A stretch of 64,000 bases of DNA, taken from positions 1-64,000 of IMG/VR virus record IMGVR_UViG_3300042806_000062; one strand, given 5' to 3'. This document shows positions 1 through 6,321 of this stretch, in pieces. The notes under the pieces were generated by a model, which was given only the letters and a program-made list of their open reading frames with translations, was not told where the DNA came from and did no database searches. The stretch's first letter is position 1, and each line of letters begins with the position of its first letter. The translations under genes were made by a program, and so were the position numbers. This DNA comes from a virus.

Positions 1-27
1 GCCTTAACCTACTTGGCTATGCTCCCT

Positions 28-103
28 TGGCTCTTCCACCTGGACTCGAACCAGGAACCTGCCGATTAACAGTCGGACGTTCTGCCAATTGAACTATGGA
101 AGA
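28..103 (-). tRNA. tRNA-Asn (anticodon GTT)
   Basis: A complete cloverleaf can be folded on the minus strand. The acceptor stem is TCTTCCA with TGGAAGA (7 bp), the D stem GTTC with GAAC, and the anticodon loop CTGTTAA gives anticodon GTT. The anticodon stem has one mismatch at its base, and the T arm is CCTGG with CCAGG around TTCGAGT. The discriminator is G at 31 and the 3' CCA is encoded at 30-28. The 5' end abuts the stop codon of the gene at 104-289, so the tRNA probably sits at the end of that transcript and is released by processing. Confidence 0.95.
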
Positions 104-289
104 TTAAGGCTTAATATCGTCTCCATCTATACTATCTTCATCTATCAACAGATAGTCTATATAGGCTTGCATGTCATTCATAACAGTATTAACTGCCTTT
201 ATATAATGCCTTACAGATGGATCACTATTATATTCTAATTCTTTTTCATATTCTTTCATAGCCATTAAGACAGTATAAAATTCAGACAT
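104..289 (-). CDS. Small acidic hypothetical protein (61 aa)
   Basis: Not recognised. The product is acidic, mostly helical in appearance, and ends in an Asp-rich tail. It overlaps the upstream gene (282-557) by 8 nt and has a GAGGG-type ribosome binding site about 9 nt before the ATG, so it is translated as part of the 1028-to-104 operon. Its stop codon touches the tRNA-Asn gene. Confidence 0.7.
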   Translation of the reverse strand: MSEFYTVLMAMKEYEKELEYNSDPSVRHYIKAVNTVMNDMQAYIDYLLIDEDSIDGDDIKP

Positions 290-557
290 TGTCTCTACCC
301 TCGATTTGTTGTGAGTTGTATCCCCTTTGGGCTAACCCACCATCATCTTCTTGTTCTTCTTTCCATTTAAGCCAGTAAGGTATCCCTGTCTCGTCATAGT
401 CAGATCCAATGGCGGTAAGAATCTCATCATTGTCTTTTACGTATCTTTTAATATAGGATGCAAAGTCTTGGTCTGCTATATCTCTATCTACCCGATTTGT
501 TCTTAAAATGTCCTGGATATCTTCAGGGCTTTTGTCTGGTTGATGAAAATCTATCAT
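282..557 (-). CDS. Acidic hypothetical protein (91 aa)
   Basis: Not recognised. The protein is strongly acidic with no membrane segment or signal peptide. It has a 4-nt ATGA overlap with the upstream gene (554-745) and an 8-nt overlap with the downstream gene, which is the usual coupling in this operon. Function unknown. Confidence 0.7.
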   Translation of the reverse strand: MIDFHQPDKSPEDIQDILRTNRVDRDIADQDFASYIKRYVKDNDEILTAIGSDYDETGIPYWLKWKEEQEDDGGLAQRGYNSQQIEGRDNV

Positions 558-745
558 TGGTTATCAAGTTCTTTTTGACAGGACTCACAAGGATCTACTC
601 CTGATAAACAAAGCGTATTCTCATCAATAATCTTCTGTGCCATCATAATCTCTCTACGATGAGAGGACTCTCTTACGATCCTATCTAGATTGGCATCTTG
701 TTGATCTCTATCTTGACGAATCAACTTATCAAAATCTCTTGACAT
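554..745 (-). CDS. Small hypothetical protein with C-terminal CxxC (63 aa)
   Basis: Not recognised. A charged helical N-terminus is followed by a Cys cluster near the C-terminus (C48, then CESC at about 55-58) that could bind a metal or form a disulfide. A GGGAG ribosome binding site precedes the ATG. The start codon overlaps the stop of the 29-aa gene at 745-834 as TAATG. Confidence 0.65.
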   Translation of the reverse strand: MSRDFDKLIRQDRDQQDANLDRIVRESSHRREIMMAQKIIDENTLCLSGVDPCESCQKELDNQ

Positions 746-834
746 TAATTTCTCCCTAACATTGCTATACCAAACAAGAATATGCTCATAACTACCAAAT
801 ATATAGGTAAGAAGTTTGATGTCTCATACCACAT
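745..834 (-). CDS. Membrane microprotein (29 aa)
   Basis: A short open frame fills the gap between the genes at 837 and 745. It begins with ATG at 834, preceded by GAGGG about 7 nt upstream, and its TAA overlaps the next ATG as TAATG. The product starts MWYETSN and continues as one hydrophobic stretch of about 18 residues ending GRN, consistent with a single transmembrane helix. The ribosome binding site, perfect packing and coupling support a real gene. Function unknown; single-helix phage microproteins often act at the membrane, but nothing here specifies a role. Confidence 0.65.
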   Translation of the reverse strand: MWYETSNFLPIYLVVMSIFLFGIAMLGRN

Positions 835-836
835 AA

Positions 837-1028
837 TTAACCCTCAATCCCAGTGTTTCGTCCACCATCTATATAGTTCATATTGTTGTTTATGATGTCT
901 ACAATACTTTTGCGTATCTTCTTAAACACAACACTATCTTCATCTTGTGCTTCTAGACTGCGGAATACACCATTAATCTCTTGAATCATATTGACTACAT
1001 CTTCTCGATCTAATACTTCTTTGCCCAC
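837..1028 (-). CDS. Small hypothetical protein, start corrected to GTG (63 aa)
   Basis: Not recognised; charged and helical with no motifs. The open frame extends up to a TTG at 1076, but that TTG overlaps the -10 box of a near-consensus promoter (1076-1104), so it cannot lie on the transcript. The first good start downstream is GTG at 1028, with AAAGGTGG 4-5 nt before it, giving a leader of about 40 nt. This is the first gene of the terminal operon running to the tRNA. Confidence 0.7.
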   Translation of the reverse strand: MGKEVLDREDVVNMIQEINGVFRSLEAQDEDSVVFKKIRKSIVDIINNNMNYIDGGRNTGIEG

Positions 1029-1075
1029 ACTACCACCTTTTTCTATTGATATGTTTTCCTTTATTTCTATATTCA

Positions 1076-1104
1076 AGTATAGTATAGAGGCAAGAAATTG
1101 TCAA
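1076..1104 (-). promoter_or_regulatory. Near-consensus sigma70/SigA-type promoter
   Basis: On the minus strand TTGACA (1104-1099), a 17-nt spacer and TATACT (1081-1076) form a near-perfect housekeeping promoter. Transcription would start near 1069 and read the operon 1028-104 and the tRNA. Confidence 0.8.
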
Positions 1105-1150
1105 TAGGCTAAAAGATAGTAAAGCAAGGCTTATTTCTAAGGGACTTAGA

Positions 1151-1450
1151 TTAGGAAGCATTTGTACTGTTTTCGCCGAACTTTAAATCGTCAAGTTTTA
1201 ATAATTTAATAAAGCCAGCCTTAGCCTTTGCTCCAACTACAAAACTAACTATTTCTCCACCTTCTTTAAGCAAGATATAAGTAGGAACACTTGTAATATT
1301 ATATTGTTGTACCATCGCGGAATCTTCATCTACATTTATTCTTTGTACTTTAAGATTATAATCTTTCTCTATCTCATCTATTATTGGGTTCATCAACTTA
1401 CAAGGACTGCACCAAGGTGCCCAGAAGTCTAATAATAAATATTTATCCAT
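1151..1450 (-). CDS. Thioredoxin-like protein (99 aa)
   Basis: Single-domain thioredoxin fold. The active site reads WCSPC at residues 13-17 rather than the usual WCGPC, preceded by the family's DFWAPW strand, and the cis-proline loop appears as SVPT. The length matches ordinary thioredoxins and no signal peptide is present, so it should act in the cytoplasm as a protein disulfide reductant. A natural partner here is the class II ribonucleotide reductase (63073-64000), whose C-terminal Cys pair needs re-reduction; that pairing is inferred. The start overlaps the upstream gene's end by one base. Confidence 0.92.
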   Translation of the reverse strand: MDKYLLLDFWAPWCSPCKLMNPIIDEIEKDYNLKVQRINVDEDSAMVQQYNITSVPTYILLKEGGEIVSFVVGAKAKAGFIKLLKLDDLKFGENSTNAS

Positions 1451-2154
1451 TAGTTATAATCCTTTTTAGACCAGTATCTATTTTTATACGAACCAATAAA
1501 ATTTTTTCTTAAATCTTGTATACCTTTTCTTACTTTATCTCGACTAAAGTTTTCTGATTCACTATCCCAAGAATCTCTTTTAAATGGTATCATCTGATAC
1601 ATTGGAGTTCCTGACGGAATAAGGCCACTAAAACCCTTTTTAATATAAAATGGAACCCTTGGGTTATTTGAATAATGTAACTTATCAGCATCAACTATTG
1701 CAGATATTGTAGTAAAGGGAAGATCTATTCTTCCAAGTGGGTGTGTTAATAGATAACTGTATCCATCTGGTAATTTTGGAATCCATGGTTGACGCCAAAC
1801 AAACTCATGTTCGTAGTAAAAATCATTTTTAGGATAACTATTTTTTTCTCTATGCCCTATTGGAGTTGGGTTAGGCTTGCTTGCAGTATGATACTCAATG
1901 TCTCCATCACTTTCTTTTATAAAAATATCAGTCCAAGTTTCTTGAATGTAACCAGAAGTTAGTCCGTCTAGAAATGGTATACAATTTTTTATGTTACGAT
2001 TAGGATTCCCAAGATCATTTATTTCCATATTTTTTAAGTTGATTCCTGGTATTGCTTTAAACCAATCTGGAATATAAAACTTTGAGGGTTTTGGTGCTGG
2101 AACTACTAAGTCTGCATCTTCTATTGTTGGTGTAAATACTATTTTTTTATTCAT
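1450..2154 (-). CDS. Conserved phage protein, DUF6065-like (234 aa)
   Basis: No enzyme motif is recognised. The sequence has the look of a family common in aquatic phages: an N-terminal IPDWF segment, a central THPLGRIDLPF motif, and a later segment with IPSGTPMYQMIPF and a DxW. The DUF6065 assignment is from memory and tentative. It lies in an apparent operon after speD and the 95-aa gene, overlapping the latter by one base. Confidence 0.6.
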   Translation of the reverse strand: MNKKIVFTPTIEDADLVVPAPKPSKFYIPDWFKAIPGINLKNMEINDLGNPNRNIKNCIPFLDGLTSGYIQETWTDIFIKESDGDIEYHTASKPNPTPIGHREKNSYPKNDFYYEHEFVWRQPWIPKLPDGYSYLLTHPLGRIDLPFTTISAIVDADKLHYSNNPRVPFYIKKGFSGLIPSGTPMYQMIPFKRDSWDSESENFSRDKVRKGIQDLRKNFIGSYKNRYWSKKDYN

Positions 2155-2441
2155 TATTCTTCATCAAATATACTTTGTTGATAACCATCTGTTTCTATTT
2201 TATCTTCCCAAATTCTAAACACCATCATACATGGATCTTCTCCATTTTCCCATGCTAATTCTTCTTCATCTGTCATGTAACCAGAATCATGTGTGTCGCA
2301 AAATGGTTTTGATATCCACCCATTAGAAATTCCAAGGTCACGCCAATCAAAGTAATCCATCTTTGCTTTTAATTCTGATTCAACTAAAAGTTTATGTTGT
2401 TCTAAATTTGACCAATCTGGTGCTGTGTAGTCTTTTTCCAT
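2154..2441 (-). CDS. Acidic hypothetical protein downstream of speD (95 aa)
   Basis: Not recognised; acidic, Trp-rich, no signal or membrane segment. The open frame extends to a TTG at 2459, but GGAAGG lies inside that extension and is placed to serve the ATG at 2441, which forms a TAATG overlap with the stop of speD. Translation is therefore probably coupled to speD. Function unknown. Confidence 0.65.
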   Translation of the reverse strand: MEKDYTAPDWSNLEQHKLLVESELKAKMDYFDWRDLGISNGWISKPFCDTHDSGYMTDEEELAWENGEDPCMMVFRIWEDKIETDGYQQSIFDEE

Positions 2442-2833
2442 TAACCGACTACCTTCCAATCTTCTTTAGCGATAACTTTAAATCCAGAACTTCTTTCTAA
2501 TACCATACTTTGATAATTATGTAATCCAAATGTATCTTCTAAGTTTTTTAATACTCTATCTACTGGTAATGTAGAGCATGTATATAAATCAAATTGAACA
2601 AATGCTGGATCTTCTTCGTCCCATACGTGCATTGCAATATGAGAAGTTTCAATCATTACAATTGCTGTCAAGCCACGATTACCTTCTTTTGAAACATAAG
2701 AAGCAAATGGTCCTTGTATAATTTTCATATCAATTGATTCAACTAAATTTTTCATCCATTCAATTGTTTTACCCTCGTCTGTTGGGGGTATAAGTGAATA
2801 GCCATTAACTAGTAAGTGATTATGAAGTGCCAT
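2441..2833 (-). CDS. speD: S-adenosylmethionine decarboxylase-like protein
   Basis: A 130-aa protein matching the length of the short bacterial/archaeal AdoMet decarboxylases, pyruvoyl enzymes that supply decarboxylated AdoMet for spermidine synthesis. The self-cleavage region reads IETSHIAMHVW: Ser64 corresponds to the pyruvoyl-forming Ser, His69 to the processing His, and Cys86 (in DLYTC) to the catalytic Cys. The residue before Ser64 is Thr where the bacterial family normally has Glu, so self-processing may differ. No spermidine synthase is visible in the window. The gene has its own promoter (2858-2886). Confidence 0.85.
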   Translation of the reverse strand: MALHNHLLVNGYSLIPPTDEGKTIEWMKNLVESIDMKIIQGPFASYVSKEGNRGLTAIVMIETSHIAMHVWDEEDPAFVQFDLYTCSTLPVDRVLKNLEDTFGLHNYQSMVLERSSGFKVIAKEDWKVVG

Positions 2834-2857
2834 ATATATCCAATCTATGAGATATCT

Positions 2858-2886
2858 ATAATATCAAAAAGCGGGACTGTTGTCAA
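2858..2886 (-). promoter_or_regulatory. speD promoter nested in a terminator
   Basis: On the minus strand TTGACA (2886-2881), a 17-nt spacer and TATTAT (2863-2858) precede speD. The -35 box lies exactly in the loop of the hairpin terminating the Hsp20 transcript, and the spacer contains the hairpin's 3' arm and U tract. The predicted start leaves a leader of about 20 nt with a weak GGAT ribosome binding site. Confidence 0.7.
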
Positions 2887-2893
2887 TCCCGCT
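2866..2893 (-). terminator. Rho-independent terminator after Hsp20
   Basis: On the minus strand AGCGGGA pairs with TCCCGCT (7 bp) around a 10-nt loop and is followed directly by TTTTT. It lies 36 nt past the Hsp20 stop codon. Its loop carries the -35 element of the speD promoter. Confidence 0.85.
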
Positions 2894-2928
2894 CCTTGTC
2901 TTTTCCCTACTAAGGAAAGTCTGTACTA

Positions 2929-3357
2929 CTATCTTACTACAATTTCTTTAGGTTGTAAATGCTTTGGTAGATATTTTTTTAGACGTACTTTTAATAGTCC
3001 GTTTTCTACCTCGGCTGATTCAACTTCAACGTGTTCTCCTAGAGCAAATGTAGATGAGAATGATCGTGTAGCAATTCCTTTATGTAGGAATTCTGTACCG
3101 TCTTCTCTTTCTCCAATTGTTCCAGAAACACGTAGTTTGCCCATATCCATTATAACCTTAACATCTTTTTTGTCAAAACCAGCAACAGCGAATTCTAATT
3201 CAAATTCGTTGTCATCAATTTTTTTGATGTTGTAAGGTGGATAATTTGAGATATGTTTGTTGAGGTCATTTTTTAATCCCATCAACTGATTGAATGCATC
3301 ATCAAAACCTAAGAAAAAAGGTTCTAGTTGCATTTGTCGCATTAGTGAACTTACCAT
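2929..3357 (-). CDS. Hsp20 family small heat-shock protein
   Basis: A 142-aa alpha-crystallin-domain chaperone. The N-terminal arm begins with the FDDAFNQL region, the central domain (about 42-130) includes the AVAGFDKKDV segment and the ENGLLKVRLKK strand typical of the IbpA branch, and the C-terminus has an I-x-V anchor in place of IxI. Such proteins hold unfolding proteins; related genes are frequent in cyanophages. A strong AAGGAGG site precedes the ATG, with a promoter-bearing repeat (3398-3441) upstream. Its last 13 codons are duplicated in diverged form at 3446-3488. Confidence 0.93.
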   Translation of the reverse strand: MVSSLMRQMQLEPFFLGFDDAFNQLMGLKNDLNKHISNYPPYNIKKIDDNEFELEFAVAGFDKKDVKVIMDMGKLRVSGTIGEREDGTEFLHKGIATRSFSSTFALGEHVEVESAEVENGLLKVRLKKYLPKHLQPKEIVVR

Positions 3358-3397
3358 GTTTTTTCCTCCTTTTCAGCGAGTATTTTTGCTACCCCCC

Positions 3398-3441
3398 ATT
3401 TGGCAGGGTAACTATAATATTATACCAGAGGTGTATGCTTT
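3398..3441 (-). repeat. Promoter-bearing repeat, copy A (upstream of Hsp20)
   Basis: A segment of about 44 bp recurs at 4895-4936. On the minus strand both copies share CCTCTG, RTATAAY, ATTATARTTACCC and TGCCAAAT in order. Copy A contains TGGTATAAT (an extended -10; hexamer at 3424-3419) about 60 nt upstream of the Hsp20 start. The shared TTACCCTGCCAAAT just past the -10 would lie around or after the start site and could be an operator. Confidence 0.6.
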
Positions 3442-3445
3442 ATAG

Positions 3446-3488
3446 TAGTATCTTACTACAACTTCTTTAGATTGTAAATGCTTTGGCA
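3446..3488 (-). pseudogene. Remnant of a second Hsp20 C-terminus
   Basis: Over about 40 nt this segment matches the 3' end of the Hsp20 gene (2924-2967 region) with three mismatches. Translated, it gives LPKHLQSKEVVVR, against LPKHLQPKEIVVR at the end of Hsp20; the stop codon has become TAC and the frame runs on for 11 more codons. The changes (one silent, P to S, I to V) look like those of a once-functional paralogue. No upstream part of the gene remains; the 60-aa gene at 3492-3674 abuts it. Confidence 0.75.
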
Positions 3489-3491
3489 GCA

Positions 3492-3674
3492 CTAGCATCC
3501 ACATATAACACAAATACATTGATTTCTTAAATTATTAACCCAAATTTCATATTCTTCATCTGTTATATTAAAGGGGGGATATGATTTTGATGAAATTTGA
3601 TTATGTATAAAACATTTTATTTCAATAGGTTCTCTATTTATACCCCTATTTATTTCAGCAGATGCACTAGTCAT
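3492..3674 (-). CDS. Small hypothetical protein with C-terminal Cys cluster (60 aa)
   Basis: Not recognised. The C-terminus ends CICVICGC. An AGGAG ribosome binding site lies 7 nt before the ATG, and TATAAT overlapping the previous stop codon could be a -10. The stop codon lies immediately before the Hsp20 remnant, so the gene may have been created or truncated by the same rearrangement. Confidence 0.5.
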   Translation of the reverse strand: MTSASAEINRGINREPIEIKCFIHNQISSKSYPPFNITDEEYEIWVNNLRNQCICVICGC

Positions 3675-3685
3675 ATATTCTCCTA

Positions 3686-4303
3686 TTATACTGGTTGATA
3701 TGTAAATTGTCCATAATACCTTTTAAACGTTCCACCACATGGATCTCCATAATTATCGTTATTTGCACCTATGCTTATACTTGTAGTTGGCATTCCTACT
3801 CCAACATTAGCATGACATCCACCATAACTAAAAGCACCACAACTGCCATTTGGTGTTCCATAACTTGAAAAATCTACTCTAGTAAATATAAAACCACTTG
3901 GTGCTGTAACTGTACCACCTTGATTTTCACTCATAGTCAAACAACTATATCCAACGTTTATGGATCTAACTATTAAAGAAAAGGCTCTAAATGATCCGCC
4001 GCCAGTTCCTATTGCTCCTACTGTAAAATTATATGTAGTACCAGCGTTATAGTCTGCTATTCCAGTAGGGGTACCACTTATTGTTCCATTTGCTGCGTTT
4101 AGGGATACCCCAGTTGGTAATGCTCCTTCGGAAATATAATAAGATGCTGCACCATCTGCTTGGACACTTGTGCTAAAAGATCTTGTTGTATATAGGGTTG
4201 TTCCACTTAATAATTGACCAGCATTAGTAACCCAAGATGGTATTGTTCCAGCAGATTTTCCGATTGTACCAAAATTTCCTGATAAAGTTGTAGTAAATGG
4301 CAT
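3686..4303 (-). CDS. Distal virion protein with Ig-like and SUEL-type lectin domains
   Basis: A 205-aa protein. Residues about 50-92 contain a putative-Ig (He_PIG) module with GALPTGVSL and GTISGTP. Residues about 115-203 resemble the SUEL/galactose-binding lectin domain: SSYGTPNGSCGAFSYGGCHA, later DNYGDPCGGTFKR, with the conserved Cys and Gly pattern. Such domains bind rhamnose or galactose, so a receptor-binding or particle-decorating role is likely. It follows another fibre-like gene (4311-4856) by 7 nt, with an AGGAG site. No signal peptide is seen, which fits a virion rather than a secreted protein. That it is in the virion is inferred. Confidence 0.75.
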   Translation of the reverse strand: MPFTTTLSGNFGTIGKSAGTIPSWVTNAGQLLSGTTLYTTRSFSTSVQADGAASYYISEGALPTGVSLNAANGTISGTPTGIADYNAGTTYNFTVGAIGTGGGSFRAFSLIVRSINVGYSCLTMSENQGGTVTAPSGFIFTRVDFSSYGTPNGSCGAFSYGGCHANVGVGMPTTSISIGANNDNYGDPCGGTFKRYYGQFTYQPV

Positions 4304-4310
4304 ATATCTC

Positions 4311-4856
4311 CTAAATATTTAAATTAGAGTTTGCAATTATTAATGTTGAACTGCTTGTTCTAAATACTGTAAAGTTAAATATATCTAATTTTCCAGCAGA
4401 ACTTGTTGGCGTTGGCGCACTTCCTCCAAGCCATCTAATTGTTTGAGAAACTCCATCTAACATAAAAATATTAGGAATCCGTCCTGTTGCACCTTGTGTC
4501 ACTACAACTGATACTGTTTGACTTCTTAAGTTTACATTTGGAACATTTGTTAAATTTAATGTAAAGTTTGCAGAAGGTGCAGTTGCTATATAAAATAATC
4601 CACCATCATTAAAATTTGCTGTTGCTGATCCAGATACTATAGATAGTTCCACTATCTTTTCTCTTATTTCTTGAGCATCCAATATTCCACTAATTTGAGT
4701 ATTTTCAAATAATGATGTTCCAGTGAAAGTTGGACTTGATATGGTTGAATATGTTGTAGAAGCACTTGATTGGGTTAAAAATACGCTTGTATCTGACGAT
4801 AAACGTGCACCATTAAAAGTAACGGTATTTGTGGAAGTGTCTACTATATAGGACAT
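4311..4856 (-). CDS. Tail-fibre-like virion protein (181 aa)
   Basis: A Ser/Thr/Asn-rich beta-type protein with the modular look of distal fibre proteins of aquatic phages: a PTFTGTSLF segment, an AQEIREKIV helix, then beta-strand-rich C-terminal repeats. No catalytic motif is present. There is no ribosome binding site; instead TATAAT ends exactly 6 nt before the ATG, so a leaderless mRNA is predicted. Adjacent to the lectin protein, it probably forms part of the same appendage. Confidence 0.65.
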   Translation of the reverse strand: MSYIVDTSTNTVTFNGARLSSDTSVFLTQSSASTTYSTISSPTFTGTSLFENTQISGILDAQEIREKIVELSIVSGSATANFNDGGLFYIATAPSANFTLNLTNVPNVNLRSQTVSVVVTQGATGRIPNIFMLDGVSQTIRWLGGSAPTPTSSAGKLDIFNFTVFRTSSSTLIIANSNLNI

Positions 4857-4862
4857 ATCTAA

Positions 4863-4871
4863 ATTATATCA
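4863..4871 (-). promoter_or_regulatory. Leaderless extended -10 promoter before 4311-4856
   Basis: On the minus strand TGATATAAT (hexamer 4868-4863) is followed by 6 nt and then ATG, placing the A of the start codon at +1. No -35 is evident and there is no ribosome binding site. Confidence 0.6.
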
Positions 4872-4894
4872 CTTATTCTAGCATAGATCCCTTT

Positions 4895-4936
4895 ATTTGG
4901 CAGGGTAATTATAATGTTATATCAGAGGTATTCTTT
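4895..4936 (-). repeat. Promoter-bearing repeat, copy B
   Basis: Second copy of the repeat described at 3398-3441. On the minus strand it reads CCTCTGATATAAC (extended -10; hexamer 4921-4916), preceded at 17 bp by TTGCAA, and followed by ATTATAATTACCCTGCCAAAT. Its CCTCTGA supplies the stop codon of the upstream methyltransferase gene. The leaderless promoter at 4863 lies just downstream, so the fibre genes may have two start sites. Confidence 0.6.
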
Positions 4937-5527
4937 ATTTGCAATTATGACTGCCATAGACTCTGGCTTAGCCCTATCTCCACGCCAGTAAACCTCAACA
5001 ACCATAGCATTATTACTTATATAAGCCTTTTCTTTTTCTGTTGCGTACTTAGATGTCCATCCAGCAGTCTTTATTTTATCTATCAATTCAATACTTGGCC
5101 TATCATCATTTATAATAAACTCTTCGCCATACCATGGGGCATGTAAATCTTCTATTATATACATTTTACTATGTTTAAATAATAAAGAAAAACTTGTCTC
5201 TATCATCTCAGTAGTATGACCACCGTCATCTAAGATAACATCATATAAACCAGTAACATTTTTTATCATTTGTTCTCTATTGGTTTGATCAACTATTCTT
5301 AAATCACATCCATTTACAATATCAAAATGTTTTATATCCCACCCTTCAACTACAGTATCTTTATTAAACCACTCTCTCCACGTTTTAATAGAATAGCCAG
5401 CCTGTATTCCTATCTCTAAAAATCTTTTAACTTTATCTTTATCTATATGTTTTTCATAAAAATCTAAATATTTATGATAGGTAGCCTTATCTGTATTATA
5501 TTTTAATCCTATGTCTTGTAATTTCAT
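4922..5527 (-). CDS. SAM-dependent methyltransferase (glycan O-methyltransferase type)
   Basis: A 201-aa class I methyltransferase. The SAM-binding motif I is LEIGIQAGYS (about 37-46), followed by the acidic loop GWDIKHFD and a DVILDDGGH motif at about 98-106 typical of the cephalosporin-hydroxylase/rhamnosyl O-methyltransferase group. Members of that group methylate sugars on antibiotics or surface polysaccharides. It is the last of six glycan-type genes (9495 to 4922) that overlap or abut, so sugar O-methylation is the likely role; the substrate is unknown. Confidence 0.75.
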   Translation of the reverse strand: MKLQDIGLKYNTDKATYHKYLDFYEKHIDKDKVKRFLEIGIQAGYSIKTWREWFNKDTVVEGWDIKHFDIVNGCDLRIVDQTNREQMIKNVTGLYDVILDDGGHTTEMIETSFSLLFKHSKMYIIEDLHAPWYGEEFIINDDRPSIELIDKIKTAGWTSKYATEKEKAYISNNAMVVEVYWRGDRAKPESMAVIIANKEYL

Positions 5528-6321
5528 ATATTTCTATCTTTAATTTGTCTAGACTCTACTGGTATTAACTGTCCTTTGTGTGAAGCATTAATATCTTTTC
5601 TTACCCAAGTCATACCAAATGGCTCAGATAGATTATTTTGTGCATCTCTTTGTGGAAGTCTTTCCGCTAAGGACTGAAAAGTTGGGTCATCGCTTAAGTT
5701 AAGATAAGCATTATGATACCAAGGTAGATCGTAGAAGGCTGGAGAGTTTACTAAAAGCATTCCAGCAGTTGTCCAATGCTCTTGAATCGGTGGATCTTGA
5801 CTTACAACCTTACCAGACAAACCATAATCTGGGACATTAACTCCAACCAGTGGCCTATCTACTTCTAACAATTTTTCTACAATATCAACATTTAAAGTTG
5901 TATCTGAGTCAACATATAATACTGCTTGATAGTTTACTACTCCTTGATTTAATTCTGTACAGTCTTCTCCCCAGTGGTGACCTGAAGTTATTCTTGATCT
6001 TTGAGCAAATTCTCTGATAAGGTTACGACCTGTTTCAATTCTTATCCATCTATTGTGTGAGGTTACCTTTGACTGCATATCGTTTATTGTATATGTCCAA
6101 TAGTCTCCATTAACTTCCTTTAATGCTGCAATTACAGAGTGAAATGGTTCTAATCCTCTTTCATCTAATTCAAATGCAGCAAACCATTTAGCATTAGGAA
6201 ACTTTTCTATAATTCTAACTCTATCTTCTATCCAAGTCATATGCTCTAATCTGTCACATTTCCAAGCAACAAGAGGAGTTCCTATTACAAAATGCTTTTC
6301 ATAATCAATTGGTTTTAACAT
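5524..6321 (-). CDS. Putative glycosyltransferase, GT-A-like (265 aa)
   Basis: The protein has a central VLYVDSDT segment (about 143-150), a DxD motif of the kind that binds the metal and nucleotide-sugar in GT-A enzymes, followed by a PLVGVNVPDYG strand and a TTAGMLLVNS segment resembling the acceptor side of the fold. There is no membrane helix, so it should be cytosolic. An AAAGGAT site lies before the ATG, and it overlaps its neighbours by 4 and 17 nt. Donor and acceptor are unknown. Confidence 0.65.
   Translation of the reverse strand: MLKPIDYEKHFVIGTPLVAWKCDRLEHMTWIEDRVRIIEKFPNAKWFAAFELDERGLEPFHSVIAALKEVNGDYWTYTINDMQSKVTSHNRWIRIETGRNLIREFAQRSRITSGHHWGEDCTELNQGVVNYQAVLYVDSDTTLNVDIVEKLLEVDRPLVGVNVPDYGLSGKVVSQDPPIQEHWTTAGMLLVNSPAFYDLPWYHNAYLNLSDDPTFQSLAERLPQRDAQNNLSEPFGMTWVRKDINASHKGQLIPVESRQIKDRNI

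Noticed and set aside
1029-1076. N-terminal extension of the 837-1028 gene from a TTG start
   Set aside because: The TTG overlaps the -10 hexamer of a strong promoter, so it is not on the transcript.
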